From: Paraphysomonas bandaiensis
Lineage: Eukaryota > Chrysophyceae
Direction: 5' to 3'
Assembly: GCA_965644295.1 (NCBI GenBank)
Contig: CBFFRP010000077.1
Span: forward strand, 124,001-188,000
Length of the DNA stretch: 64,000 nt
The position numbers and the translations under genes are program-made. Each line of letters begins with the position of its first letter. The first letter of the stretch is position 1. Under the pieces are notes generated by a model that worked only from the letters and a program-made list of their open reading frames with translations, was not told the DNA's origin and did not search any database. This document shows positions 11,919-22,095 of this stretch, in pieces.

Positions 11919-12438
11919 TGGCTATAATGATTCAGTTATATAGTCATCGGTGATATTTATGTGTCCATATAGTATACTGTACTGGTTCGTGGAATACAGA
12001 CTGTGATTCTACCTCCTACTGTTTACATTAAGAACTTCGATAATAACACTCTCTCAATTAATCAGTCTAATACTGCTCTCTCATTCTATTACAATGATGT
12101 TCATATGATGCGATATCATGCACAGCACTGTCGAATGAGTCAAAGCAAGAAGTGTATGCATCCACGTATCCACACAGCAGCACACAGAGTACAACATACT
12201 TGTAGATTTACAGTTTATCCATATAAAACCCGTATTTTCGTACTTTTTTCTTAGTGGAAAATATACACACAGCCAATGTACAGTACATGTACGTACGATC
12301 GCAGTACTCTGCTCTGCTGGTACAGGCAGTGTATACCGGTATATGCAGTGAATATCATGGAATGGATATCTTGATGTGTCCGTATCCCATACAAAATCAA
12401 CCAAACATCATTTATTTTCCCACCACATTAACGCAACT
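11919..12438. promoter_or_regulatory. Divergent intergenic region, candidate bidirectional promoter
   Basis: 520 bp between two ATG starts. Contains ATACTGTACTGG at 11983-11995, GTACAGTACATGTACGTAC near 12278-12297 and CGCAGTACTCTG near 12300. Short open frames inside it (12003-12254 and 12081-12404) are low-complexity and not convincing. Confidence 0.35.
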
Positions 12439-13272
12439 ATGTCCTTATGGTCCTGGGAAGCATCATACCATTATCTATCAGGCGAGTGCCAATTAAAAGA
12501 TAGGGAGATATTCCTAGTAGCCTCATGGGGGGTTTACTTTATAATGTTCTACTTACACGGATGGTTTTTTGTTTTAGCTGATTGGTTTGGATTCTTAGAC
12601 AAATATTCGATTAGAAGTGGAAAGAAACGACAGCCAAGTATGAAGAAACAGTGGGACGCTATTCGGGAAGCGACAATTGATACATTTGTGATTAAACCAG
12701 TGTTGCTGTACATCACCTATCCTTATATTTCTGAGCCATATATTTCGTTTGGAACTGTTCCACCCATGTCTAAGTGTATTATTGACTGGTTGTCGATGGG
12801 ATTCATATTTTCCACATCATTGTTTGTAATTCATTGTGCCCTGCACAAAATTAAGTTTTTGTACAAGCACGTGCACAAAAAACACCACTCATTCTACGAA
12901 TCTGTCGGATTCACTAGTCAGTATCACCATCCCGTTGAGGCATTAGCTTCTGCCCTGCATGTCATATGGGGGATATTGATTATTCGCCCCCACTTTATCG
13001 TCTATCTCATTTTCTTAAGTACGACTCTCATCGAAATAGTGGATGCACACTGCGGGTATGAAGTACCCTGGCACTGGATATACCCTTGGTCTGGTGTTTA
13101 CCCTTGGGGAAGTGGTCCGAGGCTCCATGATTACCACCATTCACATAATATAGGCACCTTTGGAGGTGGGCTAGTTGGAATATGGGACAAAATTTGTGGC
13201 ACTGATAAGGAATTTCGTGCGTTTGAGAAGCACAGGATGTCAAACTTTCAATCGAAAACTCATCGATCGTAG
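12439..13272 (+). CDS. Fatty acid hydroxylase / sterol desaturase superfamily protein
   Basis: Intronless, 277 residues from the ATG at 12439. An in-frame ATG at 12376 would add 21 residues of low-complexity sequence, so the internal start is preferred. The di-iron histidine boxes are complete and in order: HCALH (HX3H), HKKHH (HX2HH) and HDYHH (HX2HH), with an extra QYHHP between the second and third. Hydrophobic segments lie before box 1 (VASWGVYFIMFYLHGWFFVLAD and FIFSTSLFVI) and between boxes 2 and 3 (IIRPHFIVYLIFLSTTL), the family topology. By family knowledge it is an ER membrane oxygenase acting on a sterol, sphingoid or fatty-acyl substrate; which one cannot be decided. All proposed metal ligands are present, so it is likely active. 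Confidence 0.9.
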   Translation: MSLWSWEASYHYLSGECQLKDREIFLVASWGVYFIMFYLHGWFFVLADWFGFLDKYSIRSGKKRQPSMKKQWDAIREATIDTFVIKPVLLYITYPYISEPYISFGTVPPMSKCIIDWLSMGFIFSTSLFVIHCALHKIKFLYKHVHKKHHSFYESVGFTSQYHHPVEALASALHVIWGILIIRPHFIVYLIFLSTTLIEIVDAHCGYEVPWHWIYPWSGVYPWGSGPRLHDYHHSHNIGTFGGGLVGIWDKICGTDKEFRAFEKHRMSNFQSKTHRS

Positions 13273-14399
13273 TCATTTTATGCTACTCGACACTGTTATT
13301 GGTATGGTCTAACTTTACGTATTACCTCGATTACTTGACGTCCATGTCAGCTATGTTTTATTCTATTCTATTCTTCTATTGTATTGTGTATGAAGATGAC
13401 GTTGTGGTGGGGTGTTGTTATGCTATGACACTAATCATTTCCTTTTTGCCTGATATATTATAACTGCTTCTATTTGTACGGCTGAATGTATAATGGTATG
13501 TGCACTTAATTACTATGTATGGTAACTAGCGATGTAGTCGTTGGTAATATGTTCATAGTTAAACTACTTGTTCGCTGTTACTGATGTCGCTGTTGTTCTT
13601 TGCTTGAAATGATATAGGTTAAGGCGTTTGGTTTATAATCCGTTGTGATTAATACAGTAGTTGAAATGCTCTAGTAGTTAGAATGAAGTGCAATGAAAAA
13701 ATATCAGATGCACTGAAGTGCTATAAGGTCGTGATTGTTGTTTACCATGAACTTAATCAGGTTGCAATGCATGATGAGATATGACTGATCACCATTAAAA
13801 ATTAATGAAGTGTTATGTTTATTGACTTTAGTTACCATCTTCAAATGTTATTAATAGCAATTTATCCCAGTCGCGCTGGTTTATTTTTGTGATCGTGTGG
13901 CTTTAGCAACTGCTTTGTGTCTGTAGTCTGTTATTAAATTATTCTTGCAGTAGCACAGTACTGACTGAATAAGACTGGCTGAATTTCGTTAAGAGAGATA
14001 TAGTAAAAATTATGATGTTGTAGCACTGTGATTGAGAAAACACATCAATCACCAACACCAACATTCTGTTCTACAAATCGTCTCTTTAACAGCTACTATC
14101 TACTATATTCTCAGTTTCTAATAGCTACTCCTATATATGTATATTTATATGTCCTGTTTATTCTGTATTTCATTGTTACATTTTGATATATAATATCTAC
14201 AATAAATGCACTCCAACCACAGAAGGTACTGATGAAATAGCAACTGCGAGATGTTGAAATTCGTACATAAGTGTGATGATGAATGAACAGTTGAAGTCGC
14301 ACGAAAGGCTTATTGCCTTTATTAGCATCATCATCATATTTTTATACAATACGCTTAACCTCTGCTAGTGCACCTGATTGAAAGATGTGAGTATGATAT
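13273..14399. other. Intergenic, no gene seen
   Basis: About 1.1 kb of AT-rich sequence. No frame has recognisable motifs, and no tRNA or inverted repeat was found. A short palindrome-like AAGGCTTATTGCCTTT occurs near 14305. Confidence 0.35.
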
Positions 14400-14860
14400 G
14401 AGGCACACAATATCCTCTCATAAGCACAATGTAACCCGAACCCTGAAAGAACTGGATTCCACTCCCCTTTAGCACTTATACAGCATCAGATATGGCACTT
14501 AAACTCTCCTGAAATATTCTTGAAGTTGTTGCGAAGTCCTGGCTATGAAGTTTGATCGCTTGCATTGACACATCATCCACATCGTCAGGCGAAGGGTGGA
14601 ATATAACTTGAAGTGTTTAATGATTTTACTCATGATTGTGGTTTCTCTTTCTCTACAATCGTGTAATAGTGTAATATAATGAAATCACTTATATATGACT
14701 GACAATATCATAATTAAGATAGAAGTGAGCTTCTGTTTTACCGAATATTGAAGTTGAATACCATGGAATGTCTATGCCCTGTGCAGATACGAGCTCTCTG
14801 TGGAGACCAAATCAGGTCAAAAAAACTTTTTTTGAGACAAAATGGGGATAATATCTACCT
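14400..14860 (+). repeat. Dispersed repeat family C, copy 2
   Basis: Related to 3190-3620 in the same orientation, with shared blocks in the same order from the CCGAACCCTGAAAG region to GAGACAAAATGGGGA near 14825-14839. A short open frame (14748-14945) overlaps its end but is probably fortuitous. Confidence 0.6.
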
Positions 14861-15100
14861 TCTTCGTGTATCCGAATACTTAAACTCAAGATTTTATTTC
14901 AATAGTCATCGATTTATGAAAAAAGGTTATAATTTAGAACGTTAAGTAAATGCATGATAAAAGTATATGAATGGTGAGATTACTCCAATGGCCATTCTGT
15001 GTAACAAATATACGTAACATATGTTGTTTGAAATTGCGTTAAGTATTGACACTAGATACTAGCAATTTCATATGTGTATTCAAAGTGGGCTTCTAGCGTA

Positions 15101-16332
15101 CTACCTCGGCTTCGTAGAACACGTAGATGTGGTATGGTCTCCAACAGAGAACATGTCGCATATATCACTTTCACCACAGGACATATCAGTTGTACTACGG
15201 GAAAGGATGTGTGTTTTGAAGAACCTGACATAATGTAGAGAGGGTGGCCCTCCACTATATGTGCGTGGTATGCTGAGCATAACAAATTGGGGGAAACGAA
15301 TTGATGCTGCTGATTGTAAAGCCCATAGCTGAGTATTTTCACCTTTCCCTCGTACTACATTCGGTTCCTTAGTTAGTGGATGTCCTCTGGGACGATTTGA
15401 TTGTCTATGTCCGGTACCCCAAGGCTCACTGGTTTTGATCGTCTTAACTTCCTCCCAGTATCGCATATCTCGCGACACTTCCACCTGAATAACTCTTGGG
15501 CTGTCGGAGTCAATATAAGATGCAATTTCTACTCCACATAATTCTAGGGATGCCTTATGTTTGAGCTCAAACACGATCCACCAAGGCTCTGATGTCCCTC
15601 CTTGAAAGGTAACGTAATTTGAATAGCTATAGTCTAACACACTCTCTATTGAGTAGGGACCACCGGGTTCTTTGCTACACTTCACTACAGTTTCTACTTC
15701 CGTCCAGCCATTTCTAATAGCTCTATGAGAAAGGATTCGAGGAGCTGAAATACAATAAAATGTCAATTACTATGTAAAATTCAGCACATACAAATCTTAC
15801 CACATTGTTTACCAGCCAAAGTTCCCTCACATGTATCCGTAGACGGTGTATTAATAAGTCGAATATAGTGCAGGCTTGGTCCCTTGCCATTGTGAGTCTT
15901 CATCACATCTATGCGGACGTATCGAGCATGAATAGGGGCTGGAAGTGACCAACTTTGAATCGAATCGTGGGTTTGAGCTCCAAGCTCTTCATTCGACGCA
16001 CAACCAGTTCCCCATGGTCTACGAATGTGAAACTTTGTCACTAACTGCCAGTTCTTATTATCATTCGAGTATTTAACTTCAATTAATTTTGGGCTACACT
16101 CCGCATTAAAGCTAGCGATATCAATGCTATATATCTTCCCCATGCGCTCTGCTACTTCAAAAGTAACCCACCAAGGCTTTCCAAACACAGAGTGGAAATC
16201 AGCATAGGAATCAAGATCGAAAGATAATAAGTTTTCCGCAGGTTTATCTGGTACAGTTTTATGGGCATTTTTGATACACACCCGCCCTCCATCATACCAT
16301 AGAATGGATCCGTGAGATGATCCGCAGCCCAT
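15101..16332 (-). CDS. Twin discoidin-like (F5/8 type C-like) protein with N-terminal acylation signal
   Basis: Two exons, 16332-15801 and 15744-15101, joined in phase 1 over a 56-nt GT-AG intron; 391 residues. I choose the ATG at 16332 because it gives MGCGSSHGS, a myristoylation (Gly2, Ser6) plus palmitoylation (Cys3) signature; an ATG at 16344 adds four residues and would hide it. The protein is two copies of one beta-rich unit of about 180 residues. Each has a GKPWWVTFEV or SEPWWIVFEL strand, an IASF/IASY strand, an IEVKYSNDNKNW or IQVEVSRDMRYW strand, a RPWGTG or EPWGTG turn, and a GPSLHYIRLI or PPSLHYVRFF end. This pattern resembles galactose-binding/F5/8 type C domains. The intron sits at the join between units, consistent with duplication. 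No signal peptide, so it is probably cytosolic and membrane-tethered. Ligand unknown. Divergent from the kinase gene. Confidence 0.75.
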
Positions 16333-16868
16333 TCTATAATTCAAGTGTACAGAAGTGGTGTGCTTTACTCAATATTCATGTACTGCTGCGGAGGAAGTGA
16401 ATGAAGTGTTGTTATACTTCTTAACCCTCTACGTAGCCTACATACAGCTCACGACACACGTATGTAAGAGATAATTCTGTTGAAGGATATTCGTCACTGC
16501 TCCTACCTTCTCACACTTCAGTACGTACGAAACTTGAAATCCTTTCTACTCTGTATTTTATACTCCAGAAAACCTCCAAATGACACTAAAATCCCTATAA
16601 TTTGACCAAAGAGCTTGAAATCCGGTATACTGCCATATACACCAGCCACACACACGACATTAATACAGTGTATACTTGGCACCAGTACGACTCAGATGAG
16701 AATACACCAGTGTCCACATGCCCCGCTGCCCCTCGGAATGGGAGATATAAGGGGAGTTATACCTACCACTTCCCTTTATCTCCTCTAATTGAATGGCATT
16801 GCAATGAACAATGGAGTATCACACAGAGTGATATAACGTTCATTATCATGATGACTCGACAGTAGCTG
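16333..16868. promoter_or_regulatory. Divergent intergenic region, candidate bidirectional promoter
   Basis: 536 bp between the discoidin-like gene (-) and the kinase (+). Contains CAGTACGTACG near 16519 and CACCAGTACGACTC near 16682. No convincing open frame. Confidence 0.35.
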
Positions 16869-18183
16869 ATGGGGGCTGGATCCTCTTCAACTACTCGCAA
16901 AATGCGAAACTTTGCGATTGAGTCAACTATCGGTGAGAGTTCATATGGTGGAGTCATTAAGAGGGCCACTCATGTCCCTTCAAAACTACAGTTTGCACTG
17001 AAAATAATCAATATCGAGCAGTGTGTAGAGAGGCCGTCTGGAGCTGAAGTATTGCAAAATGAAATTTCATCGCTGAAGATGTTGTCTCATAATGCCTTCT
17101 TGTGCAATTTGCTGTACGCATATCATGATAAGATAAATTGCATTCTCGTGTTAGATTTACTGGAAGGTGGTGATCTCCGCCACCATTTGAATGATAACAT
17201 TGAATTTACTGAGAATGATGTTACTTTTATTGGTGCTTGCATTTCATCAGCCCTGAATCATATACATAATCGGAGGGTAATTCATAGAGGTGAGTTCGTA
17301 CAACTTTTGACTGTATTAACTGTAATGCTTTTGTGCAGACGTTAAACCTGAGAATATTGTTCTGGATGGTCAAGGATATCCTAGATTGACCAATTTCAGC
17401 TTATCCTACAACAATTCATTGAATATGATATGTACGGAATCAAGTGGAACGACCGGTTACATGGCACCAGAAGTGTTAACATCTAACCATTCCCATAGTA
17501 TCGAAAGTGACTTTTGGAGCTTAGGAGTTGTGATGTTTGAACTTTTGTTTGGTGCAAGACCTTTTCGTAAACATTGCCCAAAGCATTTTGTCTCCTTTGT
17601 AGAGGACACTTACAAAGATTTTTGGGCGACGGACGCACACTGTGTTGGAGATTTCGGCTTCACCTCCACCCGTACGTGCACTGACGACTATTCTTTTAAT
17701 GCTAGCATGCGCAGCACTGCTGATTTATCAGAGGACTCGCGTAGGAGCATTACAAATCTGCACCTACCGAAGGCTATGATCATTAAAATGCCGAACATGT
17801 CAATTTGTGGTGAGCGAGTGACACCTGCCGTGGTGTCAGTTATCCGTGGACTCATGGATGTACGAGTGCCGCAAAGGCTGGGTGCTGGCTCCAACTATGG
17901 AGCTCTCCAACGCCACCCATTCTTCCGTGTTGTGGACTGGCACAGTCTGCAAGATAAGAAAATTGTTTCTCCTCTTCACATTGATGTCAATGTTACTCGG
18001 CTCTGTTTGGAGCAGATGCATGCCCGCAAGGAAGGCGGATATTCTTCCAAAATTCCGTCGAAATTTACATACAAAATCCAGGAAATCGTAGACCAGTACT
18101 ATTATTGTTCTTCACAATACGAAGCACTTGTGAATGGGCCTTCTAAGATTATGACGGAGAATTTATCTCTTGAAGCGGAGTGA
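16869..18183 (+). CDS. STK32/YANK-like AGC-family protein kinase with altered DFG motif
   Basis: Two exons, 16869-17289 and 17339-18183; the 49-nt intron splits the catalytic HRD aspartate codon. Product 421 residues. The start MGAGSS carries a myristoylation signal, as in vertebrate STK32 proteins. Family hallmarks: QCVER after the beta-3 strand, GGDLRHHL in the hinge/alpha-D region, GYMAPE, SDFWSLGVVMFELL, QRLG, and a post-kinase VDWHSL (compare INWDAV). Visible catalytic elements: Lys45 in FALK, Glu66, HRDVKPEN (Asp141). Two key places deviate: the second glycine of the P-loop is serine (GESSYG) and DFG is Asn159-Phe-Ser, losing the metal-binding aspartate. An insert of about 90 residues, Ser/Thr-rich in part, lies after the activation segment. 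It may be weakly active or a pseudokinase. Confidence 0.88.
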
Positions 18184-18435
18184 CATACCAGAACCTCTTA
18201 TTCTGTGTTGGGAAAATACTGTGATTTTGTGACGTTGTGCGTTGAATCAAATCAGAAAGCTATATATGTGAAAGTCTGAAGTTACAACTTACGACCACAT
18301 TTTAATATCTGCGACTGGTATAATATTATTATACTAGTGAGATCAGAATGGCAGCTTTTAATAATTATGGATTTAGTCGTATGCATATTTCTTAATGTTT
18401 TGAGCCTTCAATTTAAATATTAAGTCTTGTATGTA
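18184..18435. other. Kinase 3' flank, no gene seen
   Basis: AT-rich DNA after the kinase stop codon; no frame or repeat recognised. Confidence 0.3.
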
Positions 18436-18666
18436 TCAATCGTGTCGGTTCGCTTGTGTTTTCGTGCACTTGGTGGAGTTTTGCTTACAGTTGAGTGTAA
18501 TAGCCAGCAATGAGGTTATTTTATATTTTATATTATGATCAATTAATTGTATATGATCGGTTGAAAGAATGAGGGCGATGATGGTACCCAGTAATTCGTA
18601 CGAGTAGGGTTCAAGGTCAGGTACATGGTACATCACGCGAGGGGTCCTGAAGTATAAAATCTTGAT
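18436..18666 (-). pseudogene. Gene fragment related to the decayed gene at 1.9-3.1 kb
   Basis: On the minus strand, 18664-18561 reads ...FRTPRVMYHVPDLEPYS followed by a hydrophobic LLGTIIALILS. The corresponding part of the decayed gene (about 3002-2901) reads LTTPVRYIPGTNPS followed by LLAVVIALILSS. The DNA is also visibly similar. The frame stays open to a TGA at 18436 but the tail is AT-rich and unconvincing. Probably a paralogous remnant; family not recognised. Confidence 0.45.
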
Positions 18667-19022
18667 GTTTACATGACTCTCCTACTCGTCTTCCTGGAAG
18701 TCGGATGACAGCCGCCCCACCACAACGGGCCTATGTGGTGGCGTTGGTCTGGTGTGTAAGAAGTAAGAAGACGGGGAGATATGTATTCCTGACGGTAGAA
18801 TCCATACATTTCGATAACTATGAGCTTGCACCGACAGAGGAATGTTTTGCGCATAAGTGGTATGCACGTATGCACAGTACTATGACTAAAAGTGAAATAA
18901 TTATAAATCAAATTGTAGGCACTATACGTCGGCCACTATGCGATATCTATCGCAACTATAAGAAATAAAAAATAAATAACAGCACAGCAACCTGACCTCT
19001 AAAACATCTACAAATATGTTGC
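18667..19022. other. Intergenic with an unassigned short frame
   Basis: A plus-strand frame at 18705-18968 (87 codons) begins MTAAPPQRAYVVALVW and has a mixed, plausible composition, but nothing recognisable. It may be another piece of gene or transposon debris. Confidence 0.25.
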
Positions 19023-19640
19023 CTAATCAATACTTCTTGTGGACATCATCTGCTTTGATGTTGTCAGCACACCAGTTGAACTAGTTTTTGTGTCACAAGA
19101 CGTAAGGTGGAGTTTGGCACCTAACGACTGAATTGAATGGATGTGTGTGGATGAGTAGTTACCAGGATGGCAAGTGTTGCAGTTGTGAATGACGAGAGAG
19201 TGCTGGTATCTTGCGGAGGCGGCATCGAGATCAGGAGGAATGGAGGTACAAACGACTTTGTGCATGGTTATTTTCATACCAGAGAGTGCACAAAAAAATG
19301 AGATGCGATCTGCTTTCTCCTGCACTTGCTGTAGCGTGTCAGCGAGTTAGTGAAGTCATCTCCGAAAGCAATTTTAGTGCTGCTTGGGATGGTGATGGGC
19401 ATCGTTAAATAGGGGCAATACCAGAGCGGCTAGATCGGCAGCGAATTATTTGTGTGAGGGGATGAGAGTGAAGCGGACATATCGATGGGATATGAGAAAG
19501 GATTTGAAATCAGAACGTGTTGGGGTGTTCTCCAACACGGCGGAATCATAATCCAAGTGAAAATAGCAAGATGCTATCCAGTCACTGTTACATATTTTAG
19601 GCAACGAGACTATATACATGTTTTTTGTGGCTTGAAGCAT
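19023..19640 (-). mobile_element. Decayed reverse-transcriptase fragment (retroelement remnant)
   Basis: On the minus strand a coding-like segment contains KIAFGDDFT, with the F-G-D-D box at 19366-19355, equivalent to the Y/F-x-D-D catalytic box of reverse transcriptases. In the next frame over comes ADRISFFCALSGMKITMHK, resembling the helix and strand after that box. The upstream segment (19640-19446) and the box lie in different frames, separated by stops, so the copy is broken. No ends, poly-A tail or LTRs were identified, so LINE versus other class is undecided. Confidence 0.5.
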
Positions 19641-19923
19641 AAACTAGCGCATACAAATAGCTACTTGCGCGTTCCAACCAGCATATTTAGCACTGCAGGG
19701 GTGTAACATTGAATTAGCACTTTATTTTTAACGTATTCGTCACATCTGAAAAAAACTGACGTAGTAGAAACACAAACTCCAGCAACGAACCAAGCAAAAA
19801 GAGGAGCAGTGTAAACTAAAACATCTGAGAAACAAATGATATAACTTGACAATTTAGGATTCTATTGTATAATATAAATGAGAAACACTGTAGCAGTTAT
19901 TATACTTCAAAAAAGGCCGGATA

Positions 19924-20146
19924 TCAACCAATAGCCATTGGTCGTACTGCAACCTTCCTTGATTTAGATTTATTTGTAGCCTTTTCGACACGTCTGGAAA
20001 ACATAATAAGATTAGAAAGAGTGTATTAAAACATTATTTGATTGTCTATTCATTACTCGCTACTTACTCGAATAAAACTTCCGTAAGAGAAAATTTTCGT
20101 GGGCGATTCCGGATTTCTGGCTCCCTGATGCCATAAAATAACCCAC
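19924..20146 (-). other. Two possible downstream exons after the EF-hand gene
   Basis: Segments 20146-20068 and 19993-19924 are flanked by an AG acceptor, a GTAAG donor and an AG acceptor, and join in phase to read REPEIRNRPRKFSL, then a lysine/arginine-rich end and TGA. They look coding, but the preceding exon of the EF-hand gene ends one nucleotide out of phase with them. They may belong to an alternative transcript, a separate small gene, or a copy with a one-base change. Confidence 0.4.
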
Positions 20147-20183
20147 CTTTTTGTGAAAAATGTGTAGATGCTACGTACTGCAC

Positions 20184-21353
20184 TTACATTGCTTTCGGCT
20201 TCACGGGTTTCATTTTTTTTCTTCGACTATTCGCCATACCAATTAATTGGGCCAGTTCCTTCGATCGCTGCCGAATAATACGGCCACCAGCTCTGCATAT
20301 GAAGAATAATTTTATTGTGTTAGTCATAGTACCACACAGGGGCATAACGACGTGTAGTAGAAAGACTTACCCCGTCAACGATTCAAATACAGACTTCTTT
20401 CTTGGAGGAACAACCTCAACAATACTGCAAGGATCCCTGCCTACAGAAAGCATCATTGTCACTTCCTGTTCGCCGCCTTTGCTGTCAGTACTGCATCAGC
20501 ACATTGGTGAGAATCGAATGCATCGTCGGGTGTGCAAAACTCACATAGCGCATTTTGTATACTTGCTCCCCAAGTTACCACTTGACTTCCACTTCTCAGT
20601 GAGTATAGCATGAACTGACTTATACTTGCCCCGGTACTTAGTTGCTCGGTAAGTATCGTACACACCCCACTGTCTCTCTCCTATGATTTTTTTTCGTATT
20701 TCCAACCGGAGATTGACAGCTGGATATAACAGAGCCGAGTGTTTGTTACAGAGTGCCCTGAAGTCATCCAGAGTAAACTTTCGCTTCGCATCAGACTTTA
20801 ATTTCGTCGCCATCCTACACAACATATTTACTACTAGAGAAATCTGTAAGAAAAACTTACTTCAGAGCATGAACACTATGTTCGAATCGACTTCCATATA
20901 GGTCTTTCAAAATGATTTCAGATTCTTCCCTTTCTATAGTGCCACTAGTATTTTTGTCGTATCTGCGTAGACGTCAGCTCTTAAGTAAGAATCAGATCCA
21001 AGAACTCACACATCAAACACGAAATTGACAATATATGCGTCACTGAGCGTACAAAACCCCCACAAACCAACAACAAATTCAACAAATGATATAGAATTCG
21101 AATTATTCCAATCAAATACATTAAATATGCGTTTCACAAATCCATTCGAATCTGTCTGCATAAACAAACAGAATTCACTCAAGGCAATTTCATTGGATCC
21201 ATCGTCGTCAATCGCAGTAAAGGCTTTGTAGAAGTTATACACATCAGTCTCCTCCAAACCAAGAGCTTTAAAGTCACTTTTATAAACATTAAATTCTTTA
21301 TGAGTGGCATAAAACTTCACTGGTCCGCTTCTTGATGACTGAGATGCTCCCAT
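20184..21353 (-). CDS. N-acylated EF-hand calcium-binding protein with basic C-terminal extension
   Basis: Five exons: 21353-21010, 20962-20861, 20814-20545, 20490-20371, 20292-20184; all junctions GT-AG and in phase, 314 residues ending KPKAM-TAA. The start MGASQSS is a myristoylation signature. EF-hand loops: DDDGSNEIALSE near residue 49 (intact), DWNNSNSISFVE near 81 (usable but Asn-rich), and DKNTSGTIEREE (intact, formed across the first intron). The segment KFTLDDFRALCNKHSALLYP matches the helical region after the third EF-hand in protist calcineurin-B-like proteins. The last 100 residues are unusual: PPRKKSVFESL, then RRKKMKPVKPK, which could be a nuclear or membrane-binding basic patch. 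It probably acts as a membrane-associated calcium sensor. The gene could run further into 20146-19924, where the frame does not match. Confidence 0.75.
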
Positions 21354-22095
21354 AACGCTCTATGATGGAATAGACAACAGTTGTGTCTGATATATATGAG
21401 CACTAGCAAGGGGCTCTTATATAACCCCCTATAATTCTCTTACTAGTGCATGTAGTGATCAGTCAGTTCTCCAATATATGAAGGTTACTGATGCCTATAT
21501 ATAACTATATGAAACAGCAGCTCATAGATAGAGTGAAACATGTCTAGATGTACTCCATGGTACTGCGACACATATACAGCAGTACATACTCATATCTACA
21601 TGTACGTAGTTGTATCTTTCCAGTTCTAGAGTTGATCCAAATACCTTATATGGTATACGACCTAAGAAACGACTTGAAATATTGTCCTCGAAAAAATACG
21701 AAATTATAGGACAATATTACACAAGGGAACTCTCCACAACAATACATTTTAGTCCAAGCAAATATTGAAGTCTCTCACTTTGCTGTAATATTACACAGAC
21801 AATAAATAAATATCCTTCGAATCAAGAGACTACTTACAAGGATCTCCTACACTACGGTACACTGTTGAAGAATTAGTCCCGGACAATATTGCATCGTAAT
21901 TTTGTAATATAACACCTATATATCTCCAATATATACCACTATATCATTGCAATGTCCATCCATTATTAAAGAAACTACTCATATATCTCCATCATCTACA
22001 CCCTACAGTTGTTTCATAATATGATCATAATAGATATCATTACCTGCATATCACATCCACTATAAAGACCTCATAGTTACTATCATAACACAACT
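21354..22095. promoter_or_regulatory. Divergent intergenic region, candidate bidirectional promoter
   Basis: 742 bp between the EF-hand (-) and transporter (+) starts. Contains CATGGTACTGCG near 21555, GCAGTACATAC near 21578 and a CATGTACGTAG near 21598. The half nearest the transporter is AT-rich without frames. Confidence 0.35.

Noticed and set aside
12003-12404. Overlapping short frames in the 11.9-12.4 kb gap
   Set aside because: Low-complexity and lying between two divergent starts; no coding features.
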